A stretch of 64,000 nucleotides of DNA from Sphingomonas leidyi (GTDB taxonomy: Bacteria > Pseudomonadota > Alphaproteobacteria > Sphingomonadales > Sphingomonadaceae): the NCBI RefSeq assembly GCF_011761945.1, contig NZ_JAASQV010000001.1, forward strand, positions 1,302,001 to 1,366,000. The letters are read 5' to 3'. The notes beneath the pieces are model-generated. The model searched no databases and had not been told where the DNA came from. It worked only from the letters and a program-made list of their open reading frames with translations. This document shows, in pieces, positions 54,528 through 64,000 of the stretch. Each line of letters begins with the position of its first letter. Within the stretch, counting starts at the first letter, position 1. The position numbers were made by a program, and so were the translations under genes.

Positions 54528-55286
54528 CTATTCCCGCCAGCTCTTGTCCGTCCGGTCCACCAGCCGCACCATCGCCGCGAAATCGGCCGCGCCGGGCCCG
54601 CCGGGAACCTGGGCCATGTGGAGGTCGCGCTGATGGACGGCGACGACTTCGTCCGGGACCGTGATCGGCGCGCCCATGCTGGCGGTGGCGATCTGGATCT
54701 CGCAGGCGCGCTGGAGCGACCAGTGCTTGATGAACGCCTCCGGCACCGTCCTGCCCATCACCAGGATGCCGTGATTGCGGAGCAGCATCACGCGCATGTC
54801 GCCCAGGTGCGCGAGCAGCCGCTCGCCTTCCTCGTCACGCACCGTCACACCCTCGAAATCGTGATAGGCGATCTGGCCGGCGAAGTTGCAGGCATAGAAA
54901 TTGGTGGGGCGCAAACCTCCTTCGACGCTGGCGACCGCCATGCCCGCCGTGGTGTGGGTATGCGCGATGCAGTGCGCATCGGGCAGGTGGCGGTGGAACA
55001 GCGCGTGCTGGACGAAGCCGGCGCGGTTCACCGGATAGGGCGAGTCGTCGAGCTTGTTGCCGTCGATGTCGATCTTGACGAGGTTCGACGCCTTCACTTC
55101 GCTGAAGTGCAGCCCGAACGGGTTGATGAGGAAGGCGCCTTCCTCGCCCGGCACCTTGAGCGTGATGTGGTTGTAGATCATCTCGGACCAGCCGAGCATG
55201 TCGAACACCCGGTAGCAGGCGGCGAGCTGCTGGCGAGCCTCCCACTCGGCTTCGGTCATGGTGGAATTGCGCAGCGCGGTGGCCAT
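54528..55286 (-). CDS. class II aldolase/adducin-family protein
   Basis: A 252-residue protein with the zinc-dependent class II aldolase fold: MLGWSEMIYNHITLKVPG, FLINPFGLHFSEVKASNLVK, CIAHTHTTAGMAVAS (His-x-His metal ligands) and VMLLRNHGILVMGRTVPEAF. Bacterial relatives act on sugar phosphates, but many adducin-like proteins have no known substrate. The ATG at 55286 is better spaced from GGGAGAGG than the ATG at 55289. Confidence 0.9.
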   Translation of the reverse strand: MATALRNSTMTEAEWEARQQLAACYRVFDMLGWSEMIYNHITLKVPGEEGAFLINPFGLHFSEVKASNLVKIDIDGNKLDDSPYPVNRAGFVQHALFHRHLPDAHCIAHTHTTAGMAVASVEGGLRPTNFYACNFAGQIAYHDFEGVTVRDEEGERLLAHLGDMRVMLLRNHGILVMGRTVPEAFIKHWSLQRACEIQIATASMGAPITVPDEVVAVHQRDLHMAQVPGGPGAADFAAMVRLVDRTDKSWRE

Positions 55287-55382
55287 CATACCTCTCCCAA
55301 GGCTTTTCGTGGATCGGGTATGCCACGTCCTTGACGGCGTCTGCAACCGTTGTCGCTGGCAGTTGGCGCTTCGGGGCGGGTT

Positions 55383-56015
55383 CTAGAAATACGCCAAATA
55401 CGCCGTGCCGAACCACAGATATGCGGCGAGACCCGTTACCAATACGGGTGTTGTCCCCATAATAAACCACATGCGCTGCATATGGCGGGGGAAGCCGCGC
55501 ATTATGCCGCTGCCCCTTTCGAGGGCAGCCTTTTCCCTGTCGCTGAGCTCTCGAGCATCCGTCAGATGCGGGAAGTCGCCACGCGCGATCGGAGCGGCAA
55601 GCCGGATATTTCCCTTCTCCCGTAATATCTTGAGGGAGTCGGTAGCGGCCTGGATGGATGATCTGGTGAGCCTCGCGGCATCATAGCCGATATAGGCAAG
55701 TATCGCGTGAACCAGGGTTCCGAGCGCCAGCAAGGCGAGGAGCTTGGTATCCGGGCGCATTCTCGAAGCCGCGCTGAGCATGCCGCCGAGGACAAGCACG
55801 GAAAAGCCGATCAGGAAGGAATTCATGCTGAGGAAGGAGGACAACCGGGTATTCATCAGCCCGTCCTCATGTTTGATATAGTCGCGGAAGACGTTGTAGA
55901 TTTCCAGATCGCTCAGCGGCTTGGCATGCGGAGCGGGGTCGGGGGCAAGCGCGGCAGGCGGGGCGACGCCGTCGCCGTCGCTCCTTTCGGCGTAGGTGTT
56001 CGCAATCTCGTGCAT
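55383..56015 (-). CDS. membrane protein with paired helices and an HEDGL motif
   Basis: A 210-residue protein: an acidic/Pro-rich N-terminus, then IYNVFRDYIKHEDGLMNTRL, two membrane helices (about residues 62-82 and 92-112), a central cytoplasmic helix and a further hydrophobic segment at the C-terminus (about 185-205). The KHEDxLxNxRL stretch before the first helix is shared by a large set of small bacterial membrane proteins of unknown role. I see no enzyme motif. The start is at 56015 with GGAGACC upstream. Confidence 0.75.
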   Translation of the reverse strand: MHEIANTYAERSDGDGVAPPAALAPDPAPHAKPLSDLEIYNVFRDYIKHEDGLMNTRLSSFLSMNSFLIGFSVLVLGGMLSAASRMRPDTKLLALLALGTLVHAILAYIGYDAARLTRSSIQAATDSLKILREKGNIRLAAPIARGDFPHLTDARELSDREKAALERGSGIMRGFPRHMQRMWFIMGTTPVLVTGLAAYLWFGTAYLAYF

Positions 56016-56162
56016 TGAGGTCTCCGTGTGCGGCGATGGCGCAGGCCGGTCACGCGGCTGGGAGAGGCTGCTTGAGGTGCCAAGCGCCGACAATCGAAAT
56101 CGCGGTCGTTTCGGAGCATTCGCGATGCTCTCGGGCCGCTTCGATCGGGTGCGGCAGGCGAT

Positions 56163-57560
56163 TCACCTGAACCCGTACGGGACCACCGAACGCCGATCCG
56201 GATCGATCGCGATCGCCGATGCCGCGGGCGGGAAGGCGCGCTGGTCGCAATCCCCGCGCGGGCAGATGCGGCAACTGGTACCGATCGGCGTGGCCGCGCC
56301 GCCGGGCCTGAGATCGTCGGCATAGACGAAGTCCGCAGCATGCAACTCCTCGCAACCCAGGGCCACGGCATAGCGGCGCGGGGGGCGGGCATAGCTGCCC
56401 GAGGGCTTCACCAGGCCCTTGGCCATCGAGACGTAGCGCGTGCCGTCGGGCATCTCGGCATGCTGGACGAGGATGCGGTCCGGGATCGCCACCGCTTCGT
56501 GCACCATCCAGAGCGGGCAGGCGCCGCCAAGTGCCGCGAACTGGAGGCGCGTGGCGGAATGGCGCTTGGTGACGTTGCCGGCCATGTCGACCCGGCAGAA
56601 AAAGAAGGGCAGCCCCTGTGCGCCCGGGCGCTGGAGCGTCGAGAGCCGGTGGCAGGCCTGCTCGAAGCTCGCGCCAAAGCGCTGGCGCAGACGATCGATG
56701 TCGTGGCGGACCTCGCGCGCGGTGTCCCTGAATGCGCCGTACGGCATCAGCAGCGCGCCGGCGGCATAATTGGCCAGCCCGATGCTCAGCAGCTCGCGCG
56801 AAGCCGGGGAGGCGAGGCCGGAATCCTCCACAACCTGCCGCATCTCGTTCTCGAACTCGTAGCGGACCAGCCGGTGGGCGAGAAGGAAGGCCCGGCTTTC
56901 CGGCGGGAGCGCGCTGTTGACCGCAAGGCGGCGTGCGCGGGGATCGAAACGGCTCAGTTCGCTGCCGTCGCCATCCTGCGCCACGACCTGCACGCCATGC
57001 CAGCGCAGGCGATCCTCGAGGCCCCGGTTCGGCCGGTGGGGATCGAGATCGGCGGCGAGCGTTTCCGCCGACCGGTCGATCGCATCGATGTAGTTGCCCT
57101 CGGCCTGGAACCAGTCGCGGACCTCCTCCCAGGGGAGCGGGGCGGCGTCGGTCGAGCCGCTGTCATAGCGGTCGTCGAGCACGCGGAGCTGCTCCTGGCT
57201 GCGCCGCCAGGCTTCGTGCAGCGCGACCATGCGTTTCGCGAGCAAGGGTTGCTGCTCGATGCCGCGGCGCACATCGGCCTCGCCCATGCGCTCTGCCGGG
57301 ACGCCGGCATCGGTGGCGGCATCGATCGTGCGGAGCAAAGAAGCGCTCTCATCGACGTCGCCGAACGCCTCGAGCGGAAATTCGCGGCTGAGGGCGACGA
57401 GGACGATGTCGGTGATCGGGCGGTCGTTATTCTCGATCTGCGAGAGATAGGAGACGGAGATGCCGAGCCGCCCCGCCATCGCCGCCTGGCTCAGCTCCGT
57501 GCGCCGACGCAGCTCGCGCAGGCGGAACCCTTCGAACAGGCGCCGGCGGGGAGGGGTCAT
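56163..57560 (-). CDS. ScfR/PccR-type XRE-family regulator of short-chain acyl-CoA metabolism
   Basis: A 465-residue regulator: an N-terminal XRE helix-turn-helix ([20 protein letters not shown], then [15 protein letters not shown]), a central IrrE-like region without an intact HExxH ([12 protein letters not shown]), and a C-terminal DUF2083-type domain with Cys residues (CGCEEL-like [19 protein letters not shown] [11 protein letters not shown]). Family members include PccR of Rhodobacter sphaeroides, which controls propionyl-CoA carboxylase genes, and RamB. It is divergent from pccB, fitting that role. The start ATG is at 57560. Confidence 0.88.
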   Translation of the reverse strand: MTPPRRRLFEGFRLRELRRRTELSQAAMAGRLGISVSYLSQIENNDRPITDIVLVALSREFPLEAFGDVDESASLLRTIDAATDAGVPAERMGEADVRRGIEQQPLLAKRMVALHEAWRRSQEQLRVLDDRYDSGSTDAAPLPWEEVRDWFQAEGNYIDAIDRSAETLAADLDPHRPNRGLEDRLRWHGVQVVAQDGDGSELSRFDPRARRLAVNSALPPESRAFLLAHRLVRYEFENEMRQVVEDSGLASPASRELLSIGLANYAAGALLMPYGAFRDTAREVRHDIDRLRQRFGASFEQACHRLSTLQRPGAQGLPFFFCRVDMAGNVTKRHSATRLQFAALGGACPLWMVHEAVAIPDRILVQHAEMPDGTRYVSMAKGLVKPSGSYARPPRRYAVALGCEELHAADFVYADDLRPGGAATPIGTSCRICPRGDCDQRAFPPAASAIAIDPDRRSVVPYGFR

Positions 57561-57627
57561 GTCCGCTTCCCGGCTGGGAGAGGAGGCGAGGGAGCGGGAC
57601 GAAGCGATCTGCGCATATCCGCACTAT

Positions 57628-57675
57628 ATCTGCAAACCAGCTGCTCGCAACTTCGCAACATTGCATTTGCGGTCG
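57628..57675. promoter_or_regulatory. TTGC/GCAA motif cluster between the regulator and pccB
   Basis: The 161-base divergent region holds TCTGCAAAC near 57630, then TCGCAACTTCGCAACATTGC and ATTTGCGG at about 57646-57673. PccR-type regulators bind paired TTTGCAAA-like half-sites, and several degenerate halves (CGCAA, TTGC) lie here at short spacing. I infer the operator from motif and position. Confidence 0.5.
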
Positions 57676-57721
57676 CCGCATGTCCGGATGCAGAAGCCGC
57701 CGCTATCCAATGGGGAACCGC

Positions 57722-59248
57722 ATGTCGTCGACGATCGAGGAACTGGAACGCCGCCGCACCGCCGCCCGCCTGGGCGGGGGGCAGAAGCGGATCGACGCGC
57801 AGCACGCCAAGGGCAAGCTCACCGCGCGCGAGCGGATCGAAGTGCTGCTCGACCAGGGCTCGTTCGAAGAGCTCGACATGTATGTCGAGCATAATTGCGT
57901 CGACTTCGGCATGCAGGACCAGATCGTCCCCGGTGACGGCGTCGTCACCGGATCGGGCACGATCAACGGCCGCCTCGTCTTCGTGTTCAGCCAGGACTTC
58001 ACCGTGTTCGGCGGCTCGCTCAGCGAACGACACGCGCAGAAGATCTGCAAGATCATGGACATGGCGATGAAGGTCGGCGCCCCCGTGATCGGGCTGAACG
58101 ACAGCGGCGGCGCGCGCATCCAGGAAGGTGTCGCATCGCTCGGCGGCTATGCCGAAGTGTTCCAGCGCAACGTGCTGGCATCGGGCGTGGTGCCGCAGCT
58201 CTCGCTGATCATGGGCCCGTGCGCCGGCGGCGCGGTCTATTCCCCCGCGATGACCGACTTCATCTTCATGGTGAAGGATTCGTCGTACATGTTCGTCACC
58301 GGCCCGGATGTAGTGAAGACCGTTACCAACGAGATCGTCACGCAGGAGGAACTGGGTGGTGCGGTGACGCATACCACGAAGTCGGGGGTCGCCGATGTGG
58401 CCTTCGACAACGACATCGAGGCGCTGCTCGCGGCCCGCGACTTCGTGGACTTCCTTCCCGCCTCGAACCGCGAGGAAGTGCCCGAGCGGCCGTGCGACGA
58501 TCCCTGGGATCGCGCGGAACCGAGCCTCGATACCCTGATCCCGCCGAGCGCGAACCAGCCGTACGACATGCACGAGCTGATCCGGAAGACGCTCGACGAG
58601 GGCGAATTCTTCGAGTTGCAGCCGAGCCATGCCGGCAACATCCTGATCGGCTTCGGCCGGATCGAGGGGCGCACGGTGGGCGTGGTGGCGAACCAGCCGA
58701 TGGTGCTGGCCGGATGCCTCGACATCAACTCGTCCAAGAAGGGCGCGCGCTTCGTGCGCTTCTGCGACGCGTTCGAGATCCCGATCGTTACCTTTGTCGA
58801 CGTGCCGGGCTTCCTGCCGGGGGTCGGCCAGGAGCATTCGGGCATCATCAAGCACGGCGCCAAGCTGCTCTTCGCCTATGCCGAGGCGACGGTGCCCAAG
58901 ATCACCGTGATCACCCGCAAGGCCTATGGTGGCGCCTATGACGTGATGGCGTCGAAGCACCTGCGCGGCGACTTGAACTATGCCTGGCCGACCGCCGAGA
59001 TCGCGGTGATGGGCGCCAAGGGCGCGGTGGAGATCATCTTCCGGGGCAAGACGCCCGAGGAGATCGCCGAGCGCACCGCCGAATATGAGGCACGTTTCGC
59101 CAACCCGTTCGTTGCGGCTTCGAAGGGTTTCGTGGACGAGGTGATCATGCCGCATTCCACGCGCCGCCGCGTGGCACTGGGGCTCAGGAAGCTGCGCAAC
59201 AAGCAGCTCGAGAACCCGTGGAAGAAGCATGACAATATTCCGCTATGA
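57722..59248 (+). CDS. pccB: propionyl-CoA carboxylase beta subunit
   Basis: The 508-residue carboxyltransferase subunit that moves CO2 from biotin to propionyl-CoA, giving methylmalonyl-CoA. Both crotonase-like halves are present: [20 protein letters not shown] and [17 protein letters not shown] (acyl-CoA side), [20 protein letters not shown] and [19 protein letters not shown] (biotin side). The start at 57722 follows GGGGAA; an in-frame ATG at 57710 is also possible. The biotinylated alpha subunit is not in the window. The stop overlaps the next start. Confidence 0.95.
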   Translation: MSSTIEELERRRTAARLGGGQKRIDAQHAKGKLTARERIEVLLDQGSFEELDMYVEHNCVDFGMQDQIVPGDGVVTGSGTINGRLVFVFSQDFTVFGGSLSERHAQKICKIMDMAMKVGAPVIGLNDSGGARIQEGVASLGGYAEVFQRNVLASGVVPQLSLIMGPCAGGAVYSPAMTDFIFMVKDSSYMFVTGPDVVKTVTNEIVTQEELGGAVTHTTKSGVADVAFDNDIEALLAARDFVDFLPASNREEVPERPCDDPWDRAEPSLDTLIPPSANQPYDMHELIRKTLDEGEFFELQPSHAGNILIGFGRIEGRTVGVVANQPMVLAGCLDINSSKKGARFVRFCDAFEIPIVTFVDVPGFLPGVGQEHSGIIKHGAKLLFAYAEATVPKITVITRKAYGGAYDVMASKHLRGDLNYAWPTAEIAVMGAKGAVEIIFRGKTPEEIAERTAEYEARFANPFVAASKGFVDEVIMPHSTRRRVALGLRKLRNKQLENPWKKHDNIPL

Positions 59249-59463
59249 AGCCCGTCGCACCCACTGATCCCATCGCGGAGCAGGTGCAGGGGCGCGCGGC
59301 GCTTTGGCTCGATCGCTCTGATCTCGAATGGCTTTCGCAGTTCTGTGGTTGCGCCGATGATGCGACGGAAGATGTGCGGGAACGCTGCGCACGCATTCGC
59401 TTCCGAGCAAGCGCGGCCTTGCACAAGGCGGGCATGAAACGCCCAATCGAGGATGAATCATGA
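59245..59463 (+). CDS. 72-residue protein of unknown function in the propionate operon
   Basis: Overlaps the pccB stop (ATGA at 59245) and the epimerase start (59460), so it is translated as part of the operon. The protein is soluble, with [20 protein letters not shown] and [23 protein letters not shown] and RC could bind a metal, but this is a guess. I recognise no family. Confidence 0.7.
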   Translation: MKPVAPTDPIAEQVQGRAALWLDRSDLEWLSQFCGCADDATEDVRERCARIRFRASAALHKAGMKRPIEDES

Positions 59464-59882
59464 AACTCGGCCGCCTCAACCATGTCGGCGTCGCGACGCC
59501 TTCGATCGACGCGTCGATCGCCTTTTACCGCGATGTGATGGGCGCGGAGGTGATCCGCGAACCTTTCGACCTGCCTGCGCAGGGCGTGAAGGTCTGCTTC
59601 GTCGACACGCCGAACAGCCAGATCGAACTGATCGAGCCGCTGGGCGAGAACTCGCCGATCCACGGCTTCCTGGCGAAGAACCCGGCGGGCGGGCAGCATC
59701 ACCTTTGCTATGAAGTGCCCGATATCCACGAAGCCAAAGCCTGGTTCGAGGCCAAGGGCGTAAAGGTGCTCGGCGAGCCGCGCATCGGCGCGCATGGCAC
59801 GCCGATCTTCTTCGTCCACCCCAAGGACATGGGCGGGGTGCTGACCGAGATCATGGAGACGCCGAAAGGGGAAGGGCATTGA
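59460..59882 (+). CDS. mce: methylmalonyl-CoA epimerase
   Basis: A 140-residue VOC-family metalloenzyme that converts (S)- to (R)-methylmalonyl-CoA for the mutase. It has the family His/Glu ligands: RLNHVGVATP, FVDTPNSQIELIEPLG, QHHLCYEVPD and GVLTEIME. The start overlaps the preceding small gene's stop (ATGA). It fits between the carboxylase and mutase. Confidence 0.95.
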   Translation: MKLGRLNHVGVATPSIDASIAFYRDVMGAEVIREPFDLPAQGVKVCFVDTPNSQIELIEPLGENSPIHGFLAKNPAGGQHHLCYEVPDIHEAKAWFEAKGVKVLGEPRIGAHGTPIFFVHPKDMGGVLTEIMETPKGEGH

Positions 59883-59896
59883 GCACCCCTTTCTTC

Positions 59897-59977
59897 GTCA
59901 TCCCCGCGAAGGTGGGGATCCAGAGCCAAACGGGACGTAGCTTTGTTACCCTGGGTCCCCGCCTTCGCGGGGATGAC
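59897..59977. repeat. REP-like 27-bp inverted repeat pair
   Basis: The arms 59897-59923 (GTCATCCCCGCGAAGGTGGG...) and 59951-59977 (its inverse, ...CGCGGGGATGAC) match at 25 of 27 positions, with a 27-base spacer. It lies between the epimerase and mutase genes, so the operon transcript would carry a large hairpin. Diverged units occur at 47408-47485 and 5297-5347. Confidence 0.85.
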
Positions 59978-59991
59978 GATGAGTTTTTGCG

Positions 59992-62129
<2,138 letters not shown>

Positions 62130-62133
<4 letters not shown>

Positions 62134-62804
62134 TCCGCAGCGCTGCCCTGGTCCTGCTGGCGTTGTTCTGCCTGGTGCGCCCGGCCGCGGCGCAGGGCGC
62201 GATGAGTCAAGACCCGATGGTCGAGGCGTCACGGGCTAAGGACAGGGCGGATCGCCGGGAGATCGATCGACGCGCGGCGGCGGGTGAAACCCCAGCCCGG
62301 ATCATTGCGGCCAAGGCGGCGGCGGGGGACTATCTCGGGCGCTGCCCGGACACGGCTTATGTGGTGAACGAGGATTGCCGTTTTTCCGAAGCGCTTGCGT
62401 TGTGGCGCGCGAAGGGTATGGCCAGCGCGCGGGTCGGTCGAGCGCTGGTGCAATGCGGGCAATATTCGCAGGTCGTATTCAATTTCTGCTCGGGTGCGCT
62501 GACCATTGCGGTCCAGCATGATCTGGATGCCGAAATCGCTACGATCCGCGCTAAACTGACTGCGGAGGACCGCGAAGAGCAGCGCGCCTGCGACAAGAAT
62601 GAAGGGCCTTGCGCAATCGCTGGCCATCATGTGGAGGCGCTCGACGCGTTCCATACGACGTGGCTGGCCTATGTGGATGCGCGCTGCTTGTATGAAACGC
62701 AGTACTCTATGGGCGGATCGGGCTATGGCGGGTTCAACGCCGGATGCTGGCTGCAACTTGCCGCGGCGCACATGGAACAACTGGAGAAGCCGCTTGAAAG
62801 CTGA
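62130..62804 (+). CDS. exported LprI/DUF1311-like protein
   Basis: A 224-residue protein starting at GTG 62130 (overlapping the mcm stop), with signal peptide ([20 protein letters not shown] before AQGA). It contains repeated helical CxxA-type segments and a C-terminal stretch [20 protein letters not shown], then [20 protein letters not shown], which resembles the LprI lysozyme-inhibitor-like DUF1311 domain with paired Cys. Its place inside a metabolic operon may be accidental. Confidence 0.75.
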
Positions 62805-63795
62805 AGTGCGTACCGACTGGACCCGTGAAGAGATCGCCGCGCTGTTCGATCTGCCGTTCACCGAACTGGTATTCCGCGCCGCCGAGGTGCATCGCGCCAA
62901 TCACGCCGCCAACGAAGTCCAGCTCTCGACGCTGCTCAGCATCAAGACCGGCGGCTGCCCGGAGGATTGCGGCTATTGCAGCCAGTCGGTCTCTGCCGAG
63001 ACCGGGCTGAAGGCGACCAAGCTGATGGACGTGCGCCAGGTGCTCCAGGCGGCGGCGCAGGCCAAGGACCATGGTTCGTCGCGCTTCTGCATGGGGGCCG
63101 CCTGGCGCAACCCCAAGGATCGCGACATGCCCGCCATCGTGGAGATGGTGCAGGGCGTCCGCGCCATGGGCATGGAGACCTGCATGACGCTGGGGATGCT
63201 CAGCGAAAAGCAGGCGCGGATGCTCGCCGATGCCGGGCTCGATTACTACAACCACAATATCGATACGTCGCCCGAGCGCTATGCCGAGGTGATCACCACG
63301 CGCAGCTTCGAGGACCGGCTCGACACGCTCGAGCATGTCCGCGAGGCTGGGATCAACGTGTGCTGCGGCGGCATCGTCGGCATGGGCGAGACCCGGCCGG
63401 ACCGCGTCGGCTTCATCCATGCGCTGGCCACGCTGCCGGTGCACCCGGGAAGCGTGCCGGTCAATGCGCTGGTGCCGATCAAGGGCACGGTGCTCGGCAA
63501 CATGCTCGCCGACACGCCGCTGGCGCAGATCGACGATATCGAGTTCGTGCGAACCGTCGCGGTGGCGCGGATCACCATGCCGGAGAGCATGGTGCGGTTG
63601 AGCGCGGGCCGCGAGAGCATGAGCGACGCTACCCAGGCGCTGTGCTTCCTGGCCGGCGCCAATTCGATCTTCACCGGCGACAAGCTGCTCACCGCGGGCA
63701 ATGCCGGCGACGACAAGGACGCTGCGCTGTTCGCGCGGCTGGGCGTGAAGCCGATGCAGGCGGAGGTGAAGGTGGAGCTGGAGGCGGCGGAGTGA
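62794..63795 (+). CDS. bioB: biotin synthase
   Basis: A 333-residue radical-SAM enzyme that inserts sulfur into dethiobiotin. The [4Fe-4S] motif is Cys55-Cys59-Cys62 ([11 protein letters not shown]); [15 protein letters not shown] and [20 protein letters not shown] are typical BioB segments. The frame has no ATG at a suitable place; I choose TTG 62794 (GGAG nine bases upstream), which overlaps the end of the preceding gene. Biotin is the cofactor of propionyl-CoA carboxylase, explaining the location. Confidence 0.95.
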   Translation: MKAEVRTDWTREEIAALFDLPFTELVFRAAEVHRANHAANEVQLSTLLSIKTGGCPEDCGYCSQSVSAETGLKATKLMDVRQVLQAAAQAKDHGSSRFCMGAAWRNPKDRDMPAIVEMVQGVRAMGMETCMTLGMLSEKQARMLADAGLDYYNHNIDTSPERYAEVITTRSFEDRLDTLEHVREAGINVCCGGIVGMGETRPDRVGFIHALATLPVHPGSVPVNALVPIKGTVLGNMLADTPLAQIDDIEFVRTVAVARITMPESMVRLSAGRESMSDATQALCFLAGANSIFTGDKLLTAGNAGDDKDAALFARLGVKPMQAEVKVELEAAE

Positions 63796-64000
63796 ACCCA
63801 TGGCTCGGCCTGCTGGCCGGTTTGTTCATAATCGCGGCGTCGGCGCTCGGATTCTGGCTGGGCGTACGCATGATGCGGAGCGCCGGCTGGAATCTCGAGG
63901 CGCGAGGGTCTGGGCGAGACCGCGCCTTGCGCGCCATTCTTGCTTTGACCGCGGTCTGGACCGGCGCGTGGGTTGCCGGATTTCGCTTTGGCGATCCGCT
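63792..64000 (+). CDS. membrane protein, 5' part (runs off the window)
   Basis: A GTG at 63792 overlaps the bioB stop (GTGA) and opens a frame to the window edge, at least 69 residues: [20 protein letters not shown], an Arg-rich loop, then [16 protein letters not shown]. At least two membrane helices; no family recognised. The overlap suggests it belongs to the same operon. Confidence 0.65.
   Translation, partial: MNPWLGLLAGLFIIAASALGFWLGVRMMRSAGWNLEARGSGRDRALRAILALTAVWTGAWVAGFRFGDP

Overview
The window looks like a chromosomal segment of a sphingomonad alphaproteobacterium (Sphingomonas or a close relative). I infer this from the high GC content, the clustered Entner-Doudoroff genes (zwf-pgl-edd-glk-eda), a type 2 ArgC, a TonB-dependent receptor of the sphingomonad kind, a sphingomonad-style MraZ-like protein, an ScfR/PccR-type regulator divergent from pccB, and intergenic palindromes of the GTCATCCCCGCGAAGGCGGGGA type. 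There is no prophage, transposase, integron or CRISPR array. Apart from the first 3.6 kb, most of it reads as core genome.

Layout. 1-3.6 kb: an accessory patch with the 3' part of an RHS/YD-repeat protein, its variable C-terminal tip, a small AT-rich Sel1-like gene that is probably its immunity partner, and a decayed DUF2939-like remnant. 3.6-9.5 kb (minus): the glucose-6-phosphate to KDPG pathway. 9.5-11.5 kb (minus): argC, an orphan SH3 gene and a MarR-type regulator. 11.7-17.4 kb (plus): secG, pyrG, a membrane protein, a secreted cyclophilin and a chemoreceptor. 17.7-22.7 kb: a small heat-shock protein, a TonB receptor, a membrane protein, and a protein joining a Phd/YefM-like domain to PAS domains. 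22.9-25.4 kb (plus): TadE-like, TadG-like and PilZ genes. 25.4-25.7 kb: a candidate small RNA gene on the minus strand. 25.8-29.5 kb (plus): a tight run of lolC/E-type permease, lolD, lepB, a GNAT acetyltransferase and glutathione peroxidase. 29.4-30.4 kb (minus): an MraZ-like paralogue coupled to a small Cys-containing protein. 30.7-36.2 kb: a periplasmic TPR protein, an Lrp-type regulator, an unusual histidine-kinase-like protein, a WalW-like deacetylase and two tRNA genes. 36.2-41.3 kb: a dicarboxylate/amino acid symporter, a tiny lipoprotein, an M28 peptidase and ettA. 41.4-47.4 kb: a second chemoreceptor, an outer-membrane protein, a broken M28 peptidase gene, a putative zinc peptidase, DoxX, acylphosphatase and greB. 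47.5-56 kb: a lytic transglycosylase, dapA, two tandem prolyl-4-hydroxylase-like oxygenases, an RcnB-like protein, an orphan [2Fe-2S] subunit, a DODA-type dioxygenase, a class II aldolase-like protein and a membrane protein. 56.1-64 kb: a propionyl-CoA/methylmalonyl-CoA module with its regulator, ending in bioB and a truncated membrane gene.

How the genes work together. The zwf-eda block takes glucose and glucose-6-phosphate to pyruvate plus glyceraldehyde-3-phosphate. The last 8 kb takes propionyl-CoA to succinyl-CoA (PccB, epimerase, B12-dependent mutase) under a PccR-like regulator, and bioB supplies the biotin that the carboxylase needs. LolC/E-LolD, LepB, SecG, Slt and the TPR and TonB proteins serve the cell envelope.

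The best candidates for something undescribed are the Phd/YefM-PAS fusion, the MraZ paralogue outside the dcw cluster with its coupled partner, the multi-hairpin small RNA candidate, the RHS tip with its Sel1-like partner, and the histidine-kinase-like protein whose ATP-binding domain appears degenerate. All functional calls come from reading motifs; no database search was possible.
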